The notes: generated by a model from the sequence alone, not told the origin. A stretch of DNA of 64,000 nt from Crenalkalicoccus roseus (GCF_004761865.1 NZ_SJDM01000005.1:1-64000), one strand, 5' to 3'; positions 25,835 to 34,769 are shown, counted from the first letter of the stretch. Numbers and translations are program-made.

Positions 25835-27100
25835 ATGGGGGGGCGGCAATCGCTGGCACGGATCGGGCTGGCGCTTCTGGTCGGCGGGGCCATCGCCACC
25901 GAGGCATCGGGGCAGGCCTTCGGCGGGCGCGATGTCGAGCGCGGGGTCACCGTTCCCACCCGGCCGCGGCCCGAATTCGACCCGCTCGGCGTGCGGCTCG
26001 GCGGCTTCCGCCTCGACGCCGCGCTGCAGGCGGGGGTGGGCTGGGACAGCAACGTCTTCGGGCGGCGTGGCAACCAGGTATCGGACGGCTACGCGACCCA
26101 GCGCCTCGACGCCTCGCTGAACAGCCTCTGGAGCACCCACGCGCTCGGCTTTTCCGCCGATCTCGAGGCGCGCCAGCAGTTCAGCCGCTCCGAGCTGGAC
26201 TGGACCGACTGGAGCATCGGCGGCTTCGGTCGCTACGACTTCTCGGTGGACACCAGCGTGCGGGCGGAATACCGGCACTATCGCGCCCATCTAGACGTCT
26301 ATGACTTCGATGTGCAGCGCGCCGGCGTCTTTCGCCCGGTGCCCTACGATTCGGACGAGATCTCGGTCAGCGGCACCACGCGCCTCAACCGCATCGGCTT
26401 GCTCGCCATCGGCACCTACCGGACCTTCCGCTTCGAGGATGTCGGGGGGCAGGGGCCGTTCTCCCGCGTCTCGACCAACGATTTCGACACCGTCATCGGC
26501 GCCCTCGGCACCAGCTACTTCTTCGCTCCCGGCCGGGCTGCCAACCTCGTGGTGCGGCTGCAGGACATCAGCTACCGCGACAGCATCGCCCGCGGCCGCG
26601 ACAGCTTCACCTGGGAGGCGCTGGCCGGCCTGCAGTACGATTTCGACGGGGTGTGGCAGGCGCGCCTCTCCATCGGCTGGCGGGAGCGCGACTACCGCGC
26701 CCCGCAATTCCGCAATCTGAGCGGCCCGGCGGTGGAGGGCAGCCTGACCTGGGCGCCGACCCTGATCACCACCCTTCGCCTCGCCGTCGCCAGCACCATC
26801 GAGGAGTCGATCCGGCAGGATTCGGTGGGCTACCGCCGCTACAACGGCTCCCTCACCATCGACCACGAGCTGCTGCGCAACGTCATCCTGACCGGGCAGG
26901 CCCGGCTGGAGCGGCGGGAATACGAGCGCCCGACCCAGACGGTGACGGACGGCGTCCTCACCCTCGGCGCCAACTGGCTGATCAACCGCAACCTGGCCCT
27001 GATCGGCAGCTACAGCCACTACAACCGCCTGTCGGCCTCGGGCGGCATCTCGGAGTGGGACCGCAACCTGCTGCAGGTGCGGCTGCGCATTGCCCTTTGA
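25835..27100 (+). CDS. Outer-membrane beta-barrel protein (BBP2-like), polysaccharide-associated
   Basis: A 421-residue protein with a signal peptide (MGGRQSLARIGLALLVGGAIATEASGQA) and a barrel of alternating amphipathic strands. Typical features are RLGGFRLDAALQAGVGWDSNVF near the start, many Arg/Tyr/Asp-bounded strands, and a final strand ending in RIAL. It resembles the putative barrel porin-2 family often found in exopolysaccharide loci. I took the ATG at 25835 (GGGACGGGGGAG upstream); a TTG 60 nt upstream would spoil the signal peptide. The next gene starts within its last codons. It may help polymer or solute passage across the outer membrane (inference). It is not a TolC homologue. Confidence 0.75.
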   Translation: MGGRQSLARIGLALLVGGAIATEASGQAFGGRDVERGVTVPTRPRPEFDPLGVRLGGFRLDAALQAGVGWDSNVFGRRGNQVSDGYATQRLDASLNSLWSTHALGFSADLEARQQFSRSELDWTDWSIGGFGRYDFSVDTSVRAEYRHYRAHLDVYDFDVQRAGVFRPVPYDSDEISVSGTTRLNRIGLLAIGTYRTFRFEDVGGQGPFSRVSTNDFDTVIGALGTSYFFAPGRAANLVVRLQDISYRDSIARGRDSFTWEALAGLQYDFDGVWQARLSIGWRERDYRAPQFRNLSGPAVEGSLTWAPTLITTLRLAVASTIEESIRQDSVGYRRYNGSLTIDHELLRNVILTGQARLERREYERPTQTVTDGVLTLGANWLINRNLALIGSYSHYNRLSASGGISEWDRNLLQVRLRIAL

Positions 27101-27875
27101 CGACCCCCTGGGGCGGGTGCCCGCCCGCCCGCTGCTCGGCCTCGACTTCGCCGGGCTCGGCATGGAGGAGGTGCTGCGGCGCCTGGCGGCGCGGCCGGCG
27201 GACGCGCCCTTCGCCTATGCCGTCACGCCGAACGCGGACCACCTGGTGCGCCTCTCGCGGCAGCCGGCGCTGCGGCCCCTCTACGAGGAGGCGGCGCTGC
27301 GGCTGCTGGACAGCCGCGTGGTGGCGCGCCTTGCCCGCGGCCTCGGCCTCTCCCCGCCGCCGGTGGTGCCGGGCAGCGACCTGACCGCGGCGCTGTTCCG
27401 GGAGGTGATCCGCCCCGGGGATCCGCTCGCCATCCTCGGCGCCCCGCCGGCGGCGGTGGCGCGGGTGGCCGACCGGTTCGGCCTGTCGCGCATCGCCCAT
27501 CACGACCCGCCGATGGGCTTCGACGCCGATCCGGCGGCGCTGGAGGCGGCGCTCGCCTTCCTGGAGGCGCATCCGGCGCGCTTCGTGCTGCTCTGCGTCG
27601 GCTCCCCCCGCCAGGAGAGGGTGGCGGCGGCGCTCCGCCGGCGTGGACGCGCCAGCGGCTTCGGCCTCTGCGTCGGGGCGAGCCTGCTGTTCCTCGCTGG
27701 ACTGGAACGGCGCGCCCCGGTTGTGCTGCAGCGGGCCGGGCTGGAATGGGCCTGGCGGCTGGCGCAGGACCCCGCCCGCCTGGCGCGGCGCTACCTGGTG
27801 GACAGCCCGGCCATCCTGCGCCTGCTGTGGCGGGAGGCACGCCGCGGCCGGGGGCCGCTCTCGCCTCAGATGTAG
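27090..27875 (+). CDS. WecG/TagA/CpsF family glycosyltransferase
   Basis: A GT26-family transferase of about 261 residues. Recognisable blocks are YAVTPNADHLVRLSR, the GSDL motif, LLCVGSPRQE and the C-terminal VGASLLFLAG...RAPVVLQRAGLEWAWRLAQDPARLARRYLVD, which nearly matches the family consensus. Members add N-acetylmannosamine(uronate) or a related sugar to an undecaprenyl-linked acceptor. The start is uncertain: TTG at 27090 overlaps the barrel gene by 11 nt; GTG at 27117 is the alternative. Co-transcribed with the barrel gene, and its 3' end overlaps the convergent PRC-barrel gene by 10 nt. Confidence 0.85.
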   Translation: MPFDDPLGRVPARPLLGLDFAGLGMEEVLRRLAARPADAPFAYAVTPNADHLVRLSRQPALRPLYEEAALRLLDSRVVARLARGLGLSPPPVVPGSDLTAALFREVIRPGDPLAILGAPPAAVARVADRFGLSRIAHHDPPMGFDADPAALEAALAFLEAHPARFVLLCVGSPRQERVAAALRRRGRASGFGLCVGASLLFLAGLERRAPVVLQRAGLEWAWRLAQDPARLARRYLVDSPAILRLLWREARRGRGPLSPQM

Positions 27876-28276
27876 AAGGGGATCCGGTAGTAGCCGTAGA
27901 CGGAGCGGCCATACTCCGGATCGCCCCAGGGCGCCTCGTCGCGGCCGTAGCTCGGCGCGCCCTCGAGCTGCTCGCGGGTGAGGTCCACCACATAGCCGCC
28001 CTGGCGCGGCTCGTAGCGCAGCATCTTCCAGGGCAGGGGGTGGTAGCGCTCGCCGATGCCGAGGAAGCCGCCGAAGCTCATCACGGCGTAGCAGACCTGG
28101 CCGGAGCGCTTGTCGATCATCAGGTTGTAGATGGACCCGATGCTCTCCCCCTGAAGATTGTAGACCGGCGTGCCCTCCACCTTGTCGGAAGCGATCAGCC
28201 GCTCCGTCTCGTCCACCGGGACGCCCTCGGCTCCCATGGGGATGTCGGCGGCGGGCGGGTTCGTCTTCTGCTGCAT
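27866..28276 (-). CDS. PRC-barrel domain protein
   Basis: A 136-residue cytoplasmic protein with one PRC-barrel: [34 protein letters not shown] (about 27-60), continuing through [23 protein letters not shown], the pattern seen in stand-alone alphaproteobacterial PRC proteins. The C-terminus is Tyr/Gly-rich ([15 protein letters not shown]). The ATG at 28276 has GAGG upstream. The PRC fold is used in photosynthetic reaction centre H subunits and RimM; the role of free-standing versions is unclear, with stress or surface-adhesion roles suggested. It is divergent from rpsB. Confidence 0.85.
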   Translation of the reverse strand: MQQKTNPPAADIPMGAEGVPVDETERLIASDKVEGTPVYNLQGESIGSIYNLMIDKRSGQVCYAVMSFGGFLGIGERYHPLPWKMLRYEPRQGGYVVDLTREQLEGAPSYGRDEAPWGDPEYGRSVYGYYRIPFYI

Positions 28277-28344
28277 CGGGGCCTCGCTGGTGGCGTGCGC
28301 GTCGCGGCGGCAACGCGCCGGCTCGGCCCGGGGTTCGGTCCGCC

Positions 28345-28373
28345 TTGCCGGTGCGGGGGGAGCGTGCCATATG
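28345..28373 (+). promoter_or_regulatory. Candidate rpsB-tsf promoter
   Basis: TTGCCG (28345-28350), 17-nt spacer, CATATG (28368-28373). The match to consensus is weak; it would give a leader of about 130 nt that contains the structured element at 28444-28491. Confidence 0.25.
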
Positions 28374-28443
28374 CCCGCCGGCCGGTGGCGGGCCCGCCCG
28401 CCGCCGGCAATCCGCACGCGGCGCACCCTTCCTGACCGGAACG

Positions 28444-28491
28444 GGTCCGGTCCCCTTCGGGGGAGAGCGCCGCGGAGGCCCCAACCGGACC
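28444..28491 (+). ncRNA. Structured rpsB leader (candidate S2 autoregulatory element)
   Basis: Outer stem GGTCCGGT (28444-28451) with ACCGGACC (28484-28491), a perfect 8-bp inverted repeat. Inside it CCCC-TTCG-GGGG (28452-28463) forms a UUCG-capped hairpin. The outer stem closes 3 nt before the AAGGAG ribosome site region and 19 nt before the rpsB ATG. In Enterobacteria the rpsB leader is the t44 RNA that binds S2; an analogous function here is inference. Confidence 0.5.
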
Positions 28492-28510
28492 ACTGGAAGG
28501 AGACTCGCCG

Positions 28511-29392
28511 ATGGCGATGCCCACCGTTTCGCTCCGCACGCTGCTCGAGGCCGGGGTGCATTTCGGCCACCACACGCGGCGCTGGAACCCGAAGATGGCA
28601 CCCTACATCTTCGGCGTGCGCAACCAGGTCCACATCCTGGACCTGCAGCAGACCGTGCCGATGCTCGACCGCGCCCTGCGCGCGATCCGCGACACCGTCG
28701 CGGCGGGCGGGCGGGTGCTGTTCGTCGGCACCAAGAAGGCGGCGGCGGAGTACGTGGCCGAGGCGGCGACCCGCTGCGGCCAGTACTACGTCAACCACCG
28801 CTGGCTCGGCGGCATGCTGACCAACTGGAAGACCATCACGGGCAGCATCAAGCGCCTCAAGCAGATGGAGGAGCGGCTCTCCGGCGACACCAGGGGCCTC
28901 ACCAAGAAGGAGGTCCTGATGCTGACCCGGGAGAAGGAGAAGCTCGACCGCGCGCTCGGCGGCATCAAGGAGATGGGCGGCTTGCCCAACATCCTGTTCG
29001 TCATCGACGTGGTGAAGGAGAAGCTGGCGATCGACGAGGCGAACAAGCTCGGCATCCCGGTCGTGGCGGTGGTCGATTCGAACGCCGACCCGACCGGCAT
29101 CGCCTACCCGATCCCCGGCAACGACGACGCGATCCGCGCCATCAACCTCTACTGCGACCTGGTCGCCGCCGCCGTGTTCGACGGCATCTCGGCCGAGCTG
29201 CAGGCCTCGGGCGTGGACATCGGCGCCGCGGAGGAGTTGCCGCCCGAGGAGCCGGAACTGGCCGAGCCGGCCGCTGGCGAGCCGGTGCTCGAGGAGGCGC
29301 AGGCCAGCCCCACCATCGGCGTGGACCGCGAGGCGATGGAGGCGATGGTCCAGGCCAACCGCGACGACGGCAACCAGGCCGGCAAGGTCTGA
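28511..29392 (+). CDS. rpsB: 30S ribosomal protein S2
   Basis: Ribosomal protein S2, 293 residues. Family blocks: [19 protein letters not shown] near the N-terminus, [26 protein letters not shown], and [30 protein letters not shown]. The last ~50 residues form an acidic Glu/Ala/Pro extension beyond the usual S2 core of about 240. It is needed to place S1 on the 30S subunit. First gene of a long plus-strand run with tsf, pyrH and frr, as in most Proteobacteria. GGAAGGAG before the ATG sits just after a structured leader. Confidence 0.97.
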   Translation: MAMPTVSLRTLLEAGVHFGHHTRRWNPKMAPYIFGVRNQVHILDLQQTVPMLDRALRAIRDTVAAGGRVLFVGTKKAAAEYVAEAATRCGQYYVNHRWLGGMLTNWKTITGSIKRLKQMEERLSGDTRGLTKKEVLMLTREKEKLDRALGGIKEMGGLPNILFVIDVVKEKLAIDEANKLGIPVVAVVDSNADPTGIAYPIPGNDDAIRAINLYCDLVAAAVFDGISAELQASGVDIGAAEELPPEEPELAEPAAGEPVLEEAQASPTIGVDREAMEAMVQANRDDGNQAGKV

Positions 29393-29412
29393 GCGAGGAG
29401 AGGAACAACCCC

Positions 29413-30348
29413 ATGGCCGAGATCACCGCGGCGATGGTCCGCGACCTGCGCGAGAAGACCGGCGCCGGCATGATGGACTGCAAGCGCGCCCTGGCCGAGA
29501 CCGGCGGCGACATGGAGGCGGCGACCGACTGGCTGCGCAAGAAGGGCCTCGCCGCCGCCGCCAAGAAGTCCGGCCGTACCGCCGCCGAGGGGCTGATCGG
29601 CGTCGCCAGCGGCCCCAACGTCGCCGCCATGGTCGAGGTGAACGCCGAGACCGACTTCGTGGCGCGCAACGAGATGTTCCAGACCTTCGTCGCCGAGGTG
29701 GCGGGCCTTGCCCTCTCGGTCGGCGACGACCTGGAGACGCTGCGCCGCGCGCCCTATCCCGGCACCCGCCACAGCGTCGCCGAGGAGCTGACCCGGCTGA
29801 TCGCCACCATCGGCGAGAACATGACCATCCGCCGCGCCAAGCGCCTCGCGGTGGAGCGGGGCGTGGTCGCCACCTACACCCACAGCGCCGTCCGCCCGGG
29901 GCTCGGCAAGATCGGCGTGCTGGTGGCACTCGAGGGTGGGTCCGAGATCGAGGTGATGGAGACGCTCGGGCGGCAGATCGGCATGCATGTCGCCGCCGCC
30001 CGGCCGGAGGCGCTCGACATCGCCGGGGTGGACCCCGCGGCGCTGGAGCGCGAGAAGGCGGTGCTGACGGAGCAGGCCCGCGCCTCCGGCAAGCCGGAGG
30101 CGATCATCGAGAAGATGGTCGAGGGGCGGATCCGCAAGTATTATGAAGAAGTGGTGCTGCTCGAGCAGGTCTGGGTGCATGACGGCGAGAGCCGGGTGAA
30201 GGCGGTGCTGCAGAAGGCCGGCCTCACCCTCCGGGGCTTCGCCCGTTTCCAGCTCGGCGAGGGCATCGAGCGGCAGTCCGGCGACTTCGCCGCCGAGGTC
30301 GCCGCCGCCGCCGGCATCGCCGTCAACCCCGGCGAGCCGGCGACCTGA
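29413..30348 (+). CDS. tsf: Elongation factor Ts
   Basis: EF-Ts, 311 residues: N-terminal UBA-like module with [19 protein letters not shown], then the core with the nucleotide-exchange motif [13 protein letters not shown] (about residues 78-90), which inserts near the EF-Tu Mg2+ site. The C-terminal part contains the second signature [12 protein letters not shown]. It recycles EF-Tu-GDP in the cytoplasm. The ATG at 29413 is 20 nt after the rpsB stop, with GAGGAGAGG upstream; longer in-frame extension into rpsB is not family-like. A hairpin begins 2 nt after its stop. Confidence 0.97.
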   Translation: MAEITAAMVRDLREKTGAGMMDCKRALAETGGDMEAATDWLRKKGLAAAAKKSGRTAAEGLIGVASGPNVAAMVEVNAETDFVARNEMFQTFVAEVAGLALSVGDDLETLRRAPYPGTRHSVAEELTRLIATIGENMTIRRAKRLAVERGVVATYTHSAVRPGLGKIGVLVALEGGSEIEVMETLGRQIGMHVAAARPEALDIAGVDPAALEREKAVLTEQARASGKPEAIIEKMVEGRIRKYYEEVVLLEQVWVHDGESRVKAVLQKAGLTLRGFARFQLGEGIERQSGDFAAEVAAAAGIAVNPGEPAT

Positions 30349-30350
30349 CG

Positions 30351-30383
30351 CCTTCCCCTGGCCGGGGAGGGGCTTACCCTCCC
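30351..30383 (+). other. Mutually exclusive hairpins between tsf and pyrH
   Basis: CCTTCCCC (30351-30358) can pair with GGGGAGGG (30364-30371), 8 bp with one G-U. The same right arm, GGGAGGG (30365-30371), can instead pair perfectly with CCCTCCC (30377-30383). This is the geometry of alternative attenuator structures. No T-run follows. A further 6-bp hairpin lies at 30433-30451. Confidence 0.45.
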
Positions 30384-30432
30384 TGCCGGCGGCCCGCCCG
30401 CAACCCCACGGCTGATTGCGTGCCTGCCCGGG

Positions 30433-30451
30433 CGCCCGCGCTTGCCGGGCG
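30433..30451 (+). other. GC-rich hairpin upstream of pyrH
   Basis: CGCCCG (30433-30438) and CGGGCG (30446-30451) form a perfect 6-bp stem with a 7-nt loop, 42 nt before the pyrH start. Function unknown. Confidence 0.35.
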
Positions 30452-30493
30452 GGTAGGCCGTGCCTATGGTTCGCAGCCCTCCTCGATGGTCCG

Positions 30494-31219
30494 ATGATGA
30501 CACGGAAGCCCGCCTACCAGCGTGTCCTGCTCAAGGTCAGCGGCGAGGCGCTGATGGGCGGGCGCGACTACGGCCTCGACACCTCGGTCTGCCGCCGCAT
30601 CGCCGAGGATGTGCGGGGCGTGCTCGATCTCGGCGTCCAGGTGTGCATGGTGATCGGGGGCGGCAACATCTTCCGCGGCATCGCGGGGGCCGCGGCGGGC
30701 ATGGATCGTGCCCAGGCCGATTACATGGGCATGCTGGCGACCGTGATGAACGCCCTCGCCATGCAGTCGGCCCTGGAGAAGATCGGCGTGCCGACCCGCG
30801 TGCAGAGCGCGATCGCCATGGAGGCGGTCTGCGAGCCCTACATCCGGCGCCGCGCCATCCGGCACATGGAGAAGGGCCGGGTGGTGATCTTCGCCGCCGG
30901 CACCGGCAACCCCTTCTTCACCACCGACACGGCGGCGGCGCTGCGGGCGGCCGAGATGGGCTGCCAGGCGCTGCTCAAGGGCACGCAGGTGGACGGGGTC
31001 TATTCCGCCGATCCGCGCAAGAACCCGAAGGCGGAACGCTACGAGACCCTGACCTATCTCGACATGCTGTCGCGTGACCTCGCGGTGATGGACGCGGCGG
31101 CGATCTCGCTCGCGCGGGAGAACGGCCTGCCGATCATCGTGTTCAACATCCACGAGGCGGGGGCCTTCACCGCGGTGATGCGCGGGGAGGGGCGGTTCAC
31201 CACGGTGGTGGAACAATAG
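30494..31219 (+). CDS. pyrH: UMP kinase
   Basis: Bacterial UMP kinase of the amino-acid-kinase fold, 241 residues. Motifs: [11 protein letters not shown] (phosphate binding), [30 protein letters not shown], and [13 protein letters not shown], each diagnostic of PyrH. It makes UDP from UMP for nucleotide and envelope precursor synthesis and acts as a hexamer controlled by GTP/UTP. Two adjacent ATGs (30494, 30497) give nearly identical proteins; the upstream open stretch is not family-like. It follows tsf after a 145-nt spacer with possible attenuator hairpins. Confidence 0.95.
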   Translation: MMTRKPAYQRVLLKVSGEALMGGRDYGLDTSVCRRIAEDVRGVLDLGVQVCMVIGGGNIFRGIAGAAAGMDRAQADYMGMLATVMNALAMQSALEKIGVPTRVQSAIAMEAVCEPYIRRRAIRHMEKGRVVIFAAGTGNPFFTTDTAAALRAAEMGCQALLKGTQVDGVYSADPRKNPKAERYETLTYLDMLSRDLAVMDAAAISLARENGLPIIVFNIHEAGAFTAVMRGEGRFTTVVEQ

Positions 31220-31280
31220 CGGCCGGGGGCCCGGCGCCCGCGCCGCGGCCGCCGCACCGACGGGAATGGGGAACAGGGCC

Positions 31281-31853
31281 ATGGCGGCCGATCTCAAGAC
31301 GCTCAGGCAGGACCTCCAGCGCCGCATGGACGGGGCGATGGAGACGCTCAGGAAGGAGTTCGCGGGGCTGCGCACCGGCCGCGCCTCGCCGGCGCTGCTT
31401 GAGCCGATCCGCGTCGAGGCCTATGGCGGCGTCTCGCCGCTCAACCAGGTGGCCAACATCTCGGTCGCCGGGCCCGGGCTCCTCTCGGTGCAGGTCTGGG
31501 ACAAGGCGCTGGTCAAGGCGGTGGAGAGCGCGATCCGCGAGGCCAATCTCGGCCTCAACCCGCAGACCGAGGGGCAGGTGATCCGCGTGCCGCTGCCGCC
31601 CTTGACCCAGGAGCGCCGCAACGAGCTGGCCAAGGCGGCGGCGCGCTATGCGGAGCAGACGCGGGTGGCGATTCGCGGGGTGCGCCGCGACGGCATGGAG
31701 CAGATCAAGGCGCTCGTGCACGACAAGAAGGCCCCGATCAGCGAGGACGAGGCCAAGCGCGCCCAGGACGAGGTGCAGAAGCTGACAGATCAGTACATCA
31801 GGCAGGTGGACACGGCGCTGGCCGAGAAGGAAAAGGACATCCGCCAGGTTTGA
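31281..31853 (+). CDS. frr: Ribosome recycling factor
   Basis: RRF of 190 residues from the ATG at 31281 (MAADLKTLRQDL); an in-frame ATG 15 nt upstream is also possible. Family blocks: EFAGLRTGRASPALLEPIRVEAYG, PLNQVANISV, VPLPPLTQERRNELAK and ISEDEAKRAQDEVQKLTDQYI. The three-helix stem and the small beta domain are both complete. With EF-G it splits the post-termination ribosome. It lies 61 nt after pyrH and 24 nt before uppS, the standard alphaproteobacterial order. Confidence 0.96.
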   Translation: MAADLKTLRQDLQRRMDGAMETLRKEFAGLRTGRASPALLEPIRVEAYGGVSPLNQVANISVAGPGLLSVQVWDKALVKAVESAIREANLGLNPQTEGQVIRVPLPPLTQERRNELAKAAARYAEQTRVAIRGVRRDGMEQIKALVHDKKAPISEDEAKRAQDEVQKLTDQYIRQVDTALAEKEKDIRQV

Positions 31854-31877
31854 GCGAGCGCCCGCGGATCCTTTGCC

Positions 31878-32678
31878 ATGCCTAGCGCCCTGAAGCCGCG
31901 CCCCGCCGGCGGCCTGCCCGAAGCCGCGCGCGAGCCGACGCTGGCCGCCGCGCCGCCGCGCCCCTCCGGCCCCGGCCGCCCGCCCGCGCATGTCGCCATC
32001 ATCATGGACGGCAACCGGCGCTGGGCCGAGGCGCGCGGCATGGCGGTCTCCCTCGGCCACAAGGCCGGCGCCGAGGCGGCGCGCCGGGCGATCGAGGCGG
32101 CGGGACGCAACGGCGTCTCCTGGCTGACCCTCTTTGCCTTCTCCTCGGAGAACTGGATGCGCCCGGCGGAGGAGGTGACGGCGCTGACCGGGCTGCTCCG
32201 CTACTACCTGCGCTCCGAGGTGGAGACCTTGGCGCGCGAGGGGGTGCGGCTGCGCGTGATCGGCGACCGGCTGCGCTTCGGTCCCGAGACGGCGCGCGAG
32301 ATCGACCGCGCCGAGGCCGCGACCGCGGGCGGGACCCGGCTCAACCTGACGATCGCCCTCTCCTACGGGGCGCGGGCGGAGATCCTGGCCGCCGCGCGCG
32401 CCATCGCCGCCGCCGCCCGCGCCGGCACGCTCGACCCCGAAGCGCTGGACGAGGCGGGATTCGCCGCACATCTCTACACCGCCGGCATGCCCGACCCCGA
32501 CCTCATCATCCGCACCTCGGGCGAGCAGCGCCTGTCCAATTTCCTGCTCTGGCAGGCCGCCTACGCGGAGTTCGTGTTCCTCGACGTGCTGTGGCCGGAT
32601 TTCGAGGCCGCCCACCTGGAGGAGGCGCTGGCCGATTTCGCCCGCCGCGAGCGGCGTTACGGTGCCCGCAGCGGCTGA
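31878..32678 (+). CDS. uppS: Isoprenyl transferase (undecaprenyl diphosphate synthase)
   Basis: cis-Prenyltransferase of 266 residues with a Pro/Ala-rich N-terminal leader of about 37 residues before the core. Active-site loop HVAIIMDGNRRWA has the catalytic Asp44; FAFSSENW and the C-terminal PDLIIRTSGEQRLSNFLLWQ are the other signatures. It makes the C55 lipid carrier for peptidoglycan and O-polysaccharide from FPP and IPP. It overlaps cdsA by 17 nt, so the two are translationally coupled. Confidence 0.95.
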   Translation: MPSALKPRPAGGLPEAAREPTLAAAPPRPSGPGRPPAHVAIIMDGNRRWAEARGMAVSLGHKAGAEAARRAIEAAGRNGVSWLTLFAFSSENWMRPAEEVTALTGLLRYYLRSEVETLAREGVRLRVIGDRLRFGPETAREIDRAEAATAGGTRLNLTIALSYGARAEILAAARAIAAAARAGTLDPEALDEAGFAAHLYTAGMPDPDLIIRTSGEQRLSNFLLWQAAYAEFVFLDVLWPDFEAAHLEEALADFARRERRYGARSG

Positions 32679-33519
32679 GGGCGCCGGCCCGCCGGCGGCC
32701 GGCCGCTGGCGCGACCTGCGCAAGCGCGTCGCCTCCGCCGCCCTGCTGCTGCCTGCCGCCCTGCTCTGCATCTGGCTCGGCGCCGAGGCCTGGACCGCCC
32801 TGGTGGCCGCGGCCGTCGCGGTGCTGGCCTGGGAGTGGGTGCGCCTCTGCGGCTTCTCCACCCGCCGCCTGCCGGGCATGGCGGTGCCGCTCGCCGTGCT
32901 CGGGGCAGGCACCCTCGCGGTGGCGGACGCCTACGCCGCGGCGCTGCTCGTGCTGCTGGCCGGCTTCGGCCTCGCCTGGATGCTGGCCGAGGCGCCGCGG
33001 GCACGCCGCGCCGCCCCCACCTTCTGGCTGGGCTTCGGCGTGCTCTACATCGGCCTGGCGGGCCTCGCCCTGATCCATCTGCGCGGCGATGCCGGGGCCG
33101 GGCGCGCCAACGTGCTGTTCCTGTTCGTGGTGGTCTGGGCCAGCGACATCGGGGCCTATCTCGCCGGCCGCGTCCTGGGTGGGCCGAAGCTCGCCCCCGC
33201 GATCTCGCCGAACAAGACCTGGGCAGGGGCGGGGGGCGGGCTGCTTTCGGCCGTGGCGGCCGGGGCCGCGGCGGCGTATGTCATGGCCCCTGGGCCGTCC
33301 GGCCGGGTGGTGCTGGTCGCGGCCTTCCTCGGCCTGCTCACCCAGGCGGGCGACCTGTTCGAAAGCTGGATCAAGCGACGCTTCCACGTGAAGGATTCCT
33401 CCTCCCTCATCCCCGGCCATGGCGGGCTGCTCGACCGCCTCGACGGCGTCCTCGCCGCCGCCCCCGCGGCCTCGCTGCTCTCGCTGCTGCTCGGCCCCGG
33501 GGTGCTGCTGTGGCGCTAG
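32662..33519 (+). CDS. cdsA: Phosphatidate cytidylyltransferase
   Basis: A 285-residue polytopic membrane enzyme with about eight hydrophobic segments. The CdsA signature is complete: SPNKTWAGAGGG, then DLFESWIKRRFHVKDSS and PGHGGLLDRLD near the C-terminus, providing Mg2+ and CTP ligands. It makes CDP-diacylglycerol for phospholipid synthesis. The GTG at 32662 starts inside the end of uppS; dxr in turn begins inside the end of this gene. The compact overlaps mark one transcription unit. Confidence 0.93.
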   Translation: MPAAAEGAGPPAAGRWRDLRKRVASAALLLPAALLCIWLGAEAWTALVAAAVAVLAWEWVRLCGFSTRRLPGMAVPLAVLGAGTLAVADAYAAALLVLLAGFGLAWMLAEAPRARRAAPTFWLGFGVLYIGLAGLALIHLRGDAGAGRANVLFLFVVVWASDIGAYLAGRVLGGPKLAPAISPNKTWAGAGGGLLSAVAAGAAAAYVMAPGPSGRVVLVAAFLGLLTQAGDLFESWIKRRFHVKDSSSLIPGHGGLLDRLDGVLAAAPAASLLSLLLGPGVLLWR

Positions 33520-34697
33520 GGCCTGGCGCCGCGCCGCGGCGCGTCAGCGTGCTGGGCAGCACCGGCTCCATCGGCAGGAGCACGCTGGCGCTGCTCGAGG
33601 CGGCGCCGCCGGGGCGCTTCGCGGTGGAGGCGCTGGTCGCCGGCCGCGACGTCGCCGCCCTCGCCGCCCAGGCGCGGCGGCACGGGGCGCGCCTCGCCGT
33701 GGTGGCCGACCCCTCCTGCCACGCGGCGCTGAAGGAGGCGCTGGCCGGCAGCGGCATCGAGGCCGCCGCCGGCCCCGAGGCGGTGGTGGAGGCCGCCGCC
33801 CGGCCGGCGGAGTGGACCATGGCGGCGATCGTCGGCAGCGCCGGGCTGCGCGCCACTCTCGCGGCGCTGGCGCGCGGCGGGACGGTGGCGCTCGCCAACA
33901 AGGAGAGCCTGGTCTGCGCCGGGGAGATCGTGCTGGAGGCGGCGCGCCGCTCCGGCGCCGCCCTGCTGCCGGTGGATTCCGAGCACAACGCCATCTTCCA
34001 GGCGCTCGACGCGCGCGACCCGGCGATGGTCGAGAAGATCGTGCTCACCGCCTCCGGCGGGCCGTTCCGCACCGCCGACATCGCCACCATGCGCGCCGCG
34101 ACGCCGGATGCGGCGCTGCGCCACCCGGTGTGGAAGATGGGGGCGAAGATCTCGATCGATTCCGCCACCATGATGAACAAGGGGCTGGAGCTGATCGAGG
34201 CGGCGCGCCTGTTCCCGGTGCCGGAGCCGCGGATCGAGGTGCTGGTGCATCCCCAATCCACCGTGCACGGCCTCGTCCAGTACGCCGACGGCTCGATCCT
34301 CGCCCAGCTCGGCACGCCGGACATGCGCACCCCGATCGCCCACACCCTGGCCTGGCCGCGGCGGATGGAGGTGGCGCTGCCGCGGCTCGACCTCGCCACG
34401 CTCGGGCGGCTGGAGTTCTTCCCCCCCGACCCGGTGCGCTTTCCCGCTCTCCGCCTCGCGCGGGAGGCGTTGCGGGCGGGGGGCGGCGCCCCCACAGTAT
34501 TGAACGCCGCCAACGAGGCGGCGGTCGCCCTGTTCCTGGAGCGCCGGCTTGGCTTCCTCGACATCGCCGCGGTGGTGGAGGACGCGCTCGAGGCGCTCGG
34601 CGCGCCCGCGGTCGCCGGCCTCGAGGCGGTGCTCGAACTCGACGCTCTGGCGCGGCGGGAGGCGCTGCGGCTGGCGGCGCGCCGCGCCGCGGCCTGA
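33510..34697 (+). CDS. dxr: 1-deoxy-D-xylulose 5-phosphate reductoisomerase
   Basis: Dxr/IspC, 395 residues from a GTG at 33510 that overlaps the cdsA stop by 10 nt. NADPH-binding VLGSTGSIGRSTL is near the N-terminus; VALANKESLV, the metal ligands in PVDSEHNAIFQ, SIDSATMMNKGLELIEA and HPQSTVHGLVQY follow, then the C-terminal helical domain. It converts DXP to MEP, the committed step of the non-mevalonate isoprenoid route that feeds uppS next door. Length matches the E. coli enzyme (398), which supports the chosen start. Confidence 0.95.
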   Translation: MALGPGAAPRRVSVLGSTGSIGRSTLALLEAAPPGRFAVEALVAGRDVAALAAQARRHGARLAVVADPSCHAALKEALAGSGIEAAAGPEAVVEAAARPAEWTMAAIVGSAGLRATLAALARGGTVALANKESLVCAGEIVLEAARRSGAALLPVDSEHNAIFQALDARDPAMVEKIVLTASGGPFRTADIATMRAATPDAALRHPVWKMGAKISIDSATMMNKGLELIEAARLFPVPEPRIEVLVHPQSTVHGLVQYADGSILAQLGTPDMRTPIAHTLAWPRRMEVALPRLDLATLGRLEFFPPDPVRFPALRLAREALRAGGGAPTVLNAANEAAVALFLERRLGFLDIAAVVEDALEALGAPAVAGLEAVLELDALARREALRLAARRAAA

Positions 34698-34769
34698 GGG
34701 GGCGGCGCGGCGGCTCTCGCCTGAGGCCGGCTCGCCCCGGAAGGGGGCCGGCACGCATTGGAGGTTGGT

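Noticed and set aside
16037-27875. The polysaccharide locus as a classical Wza-Wzc capsule system
   Set aside because: No Wza, Wzc, Wzx or ABC-2 capsule exporter genes are present; the only exporter is of the protein-secreting type I class.
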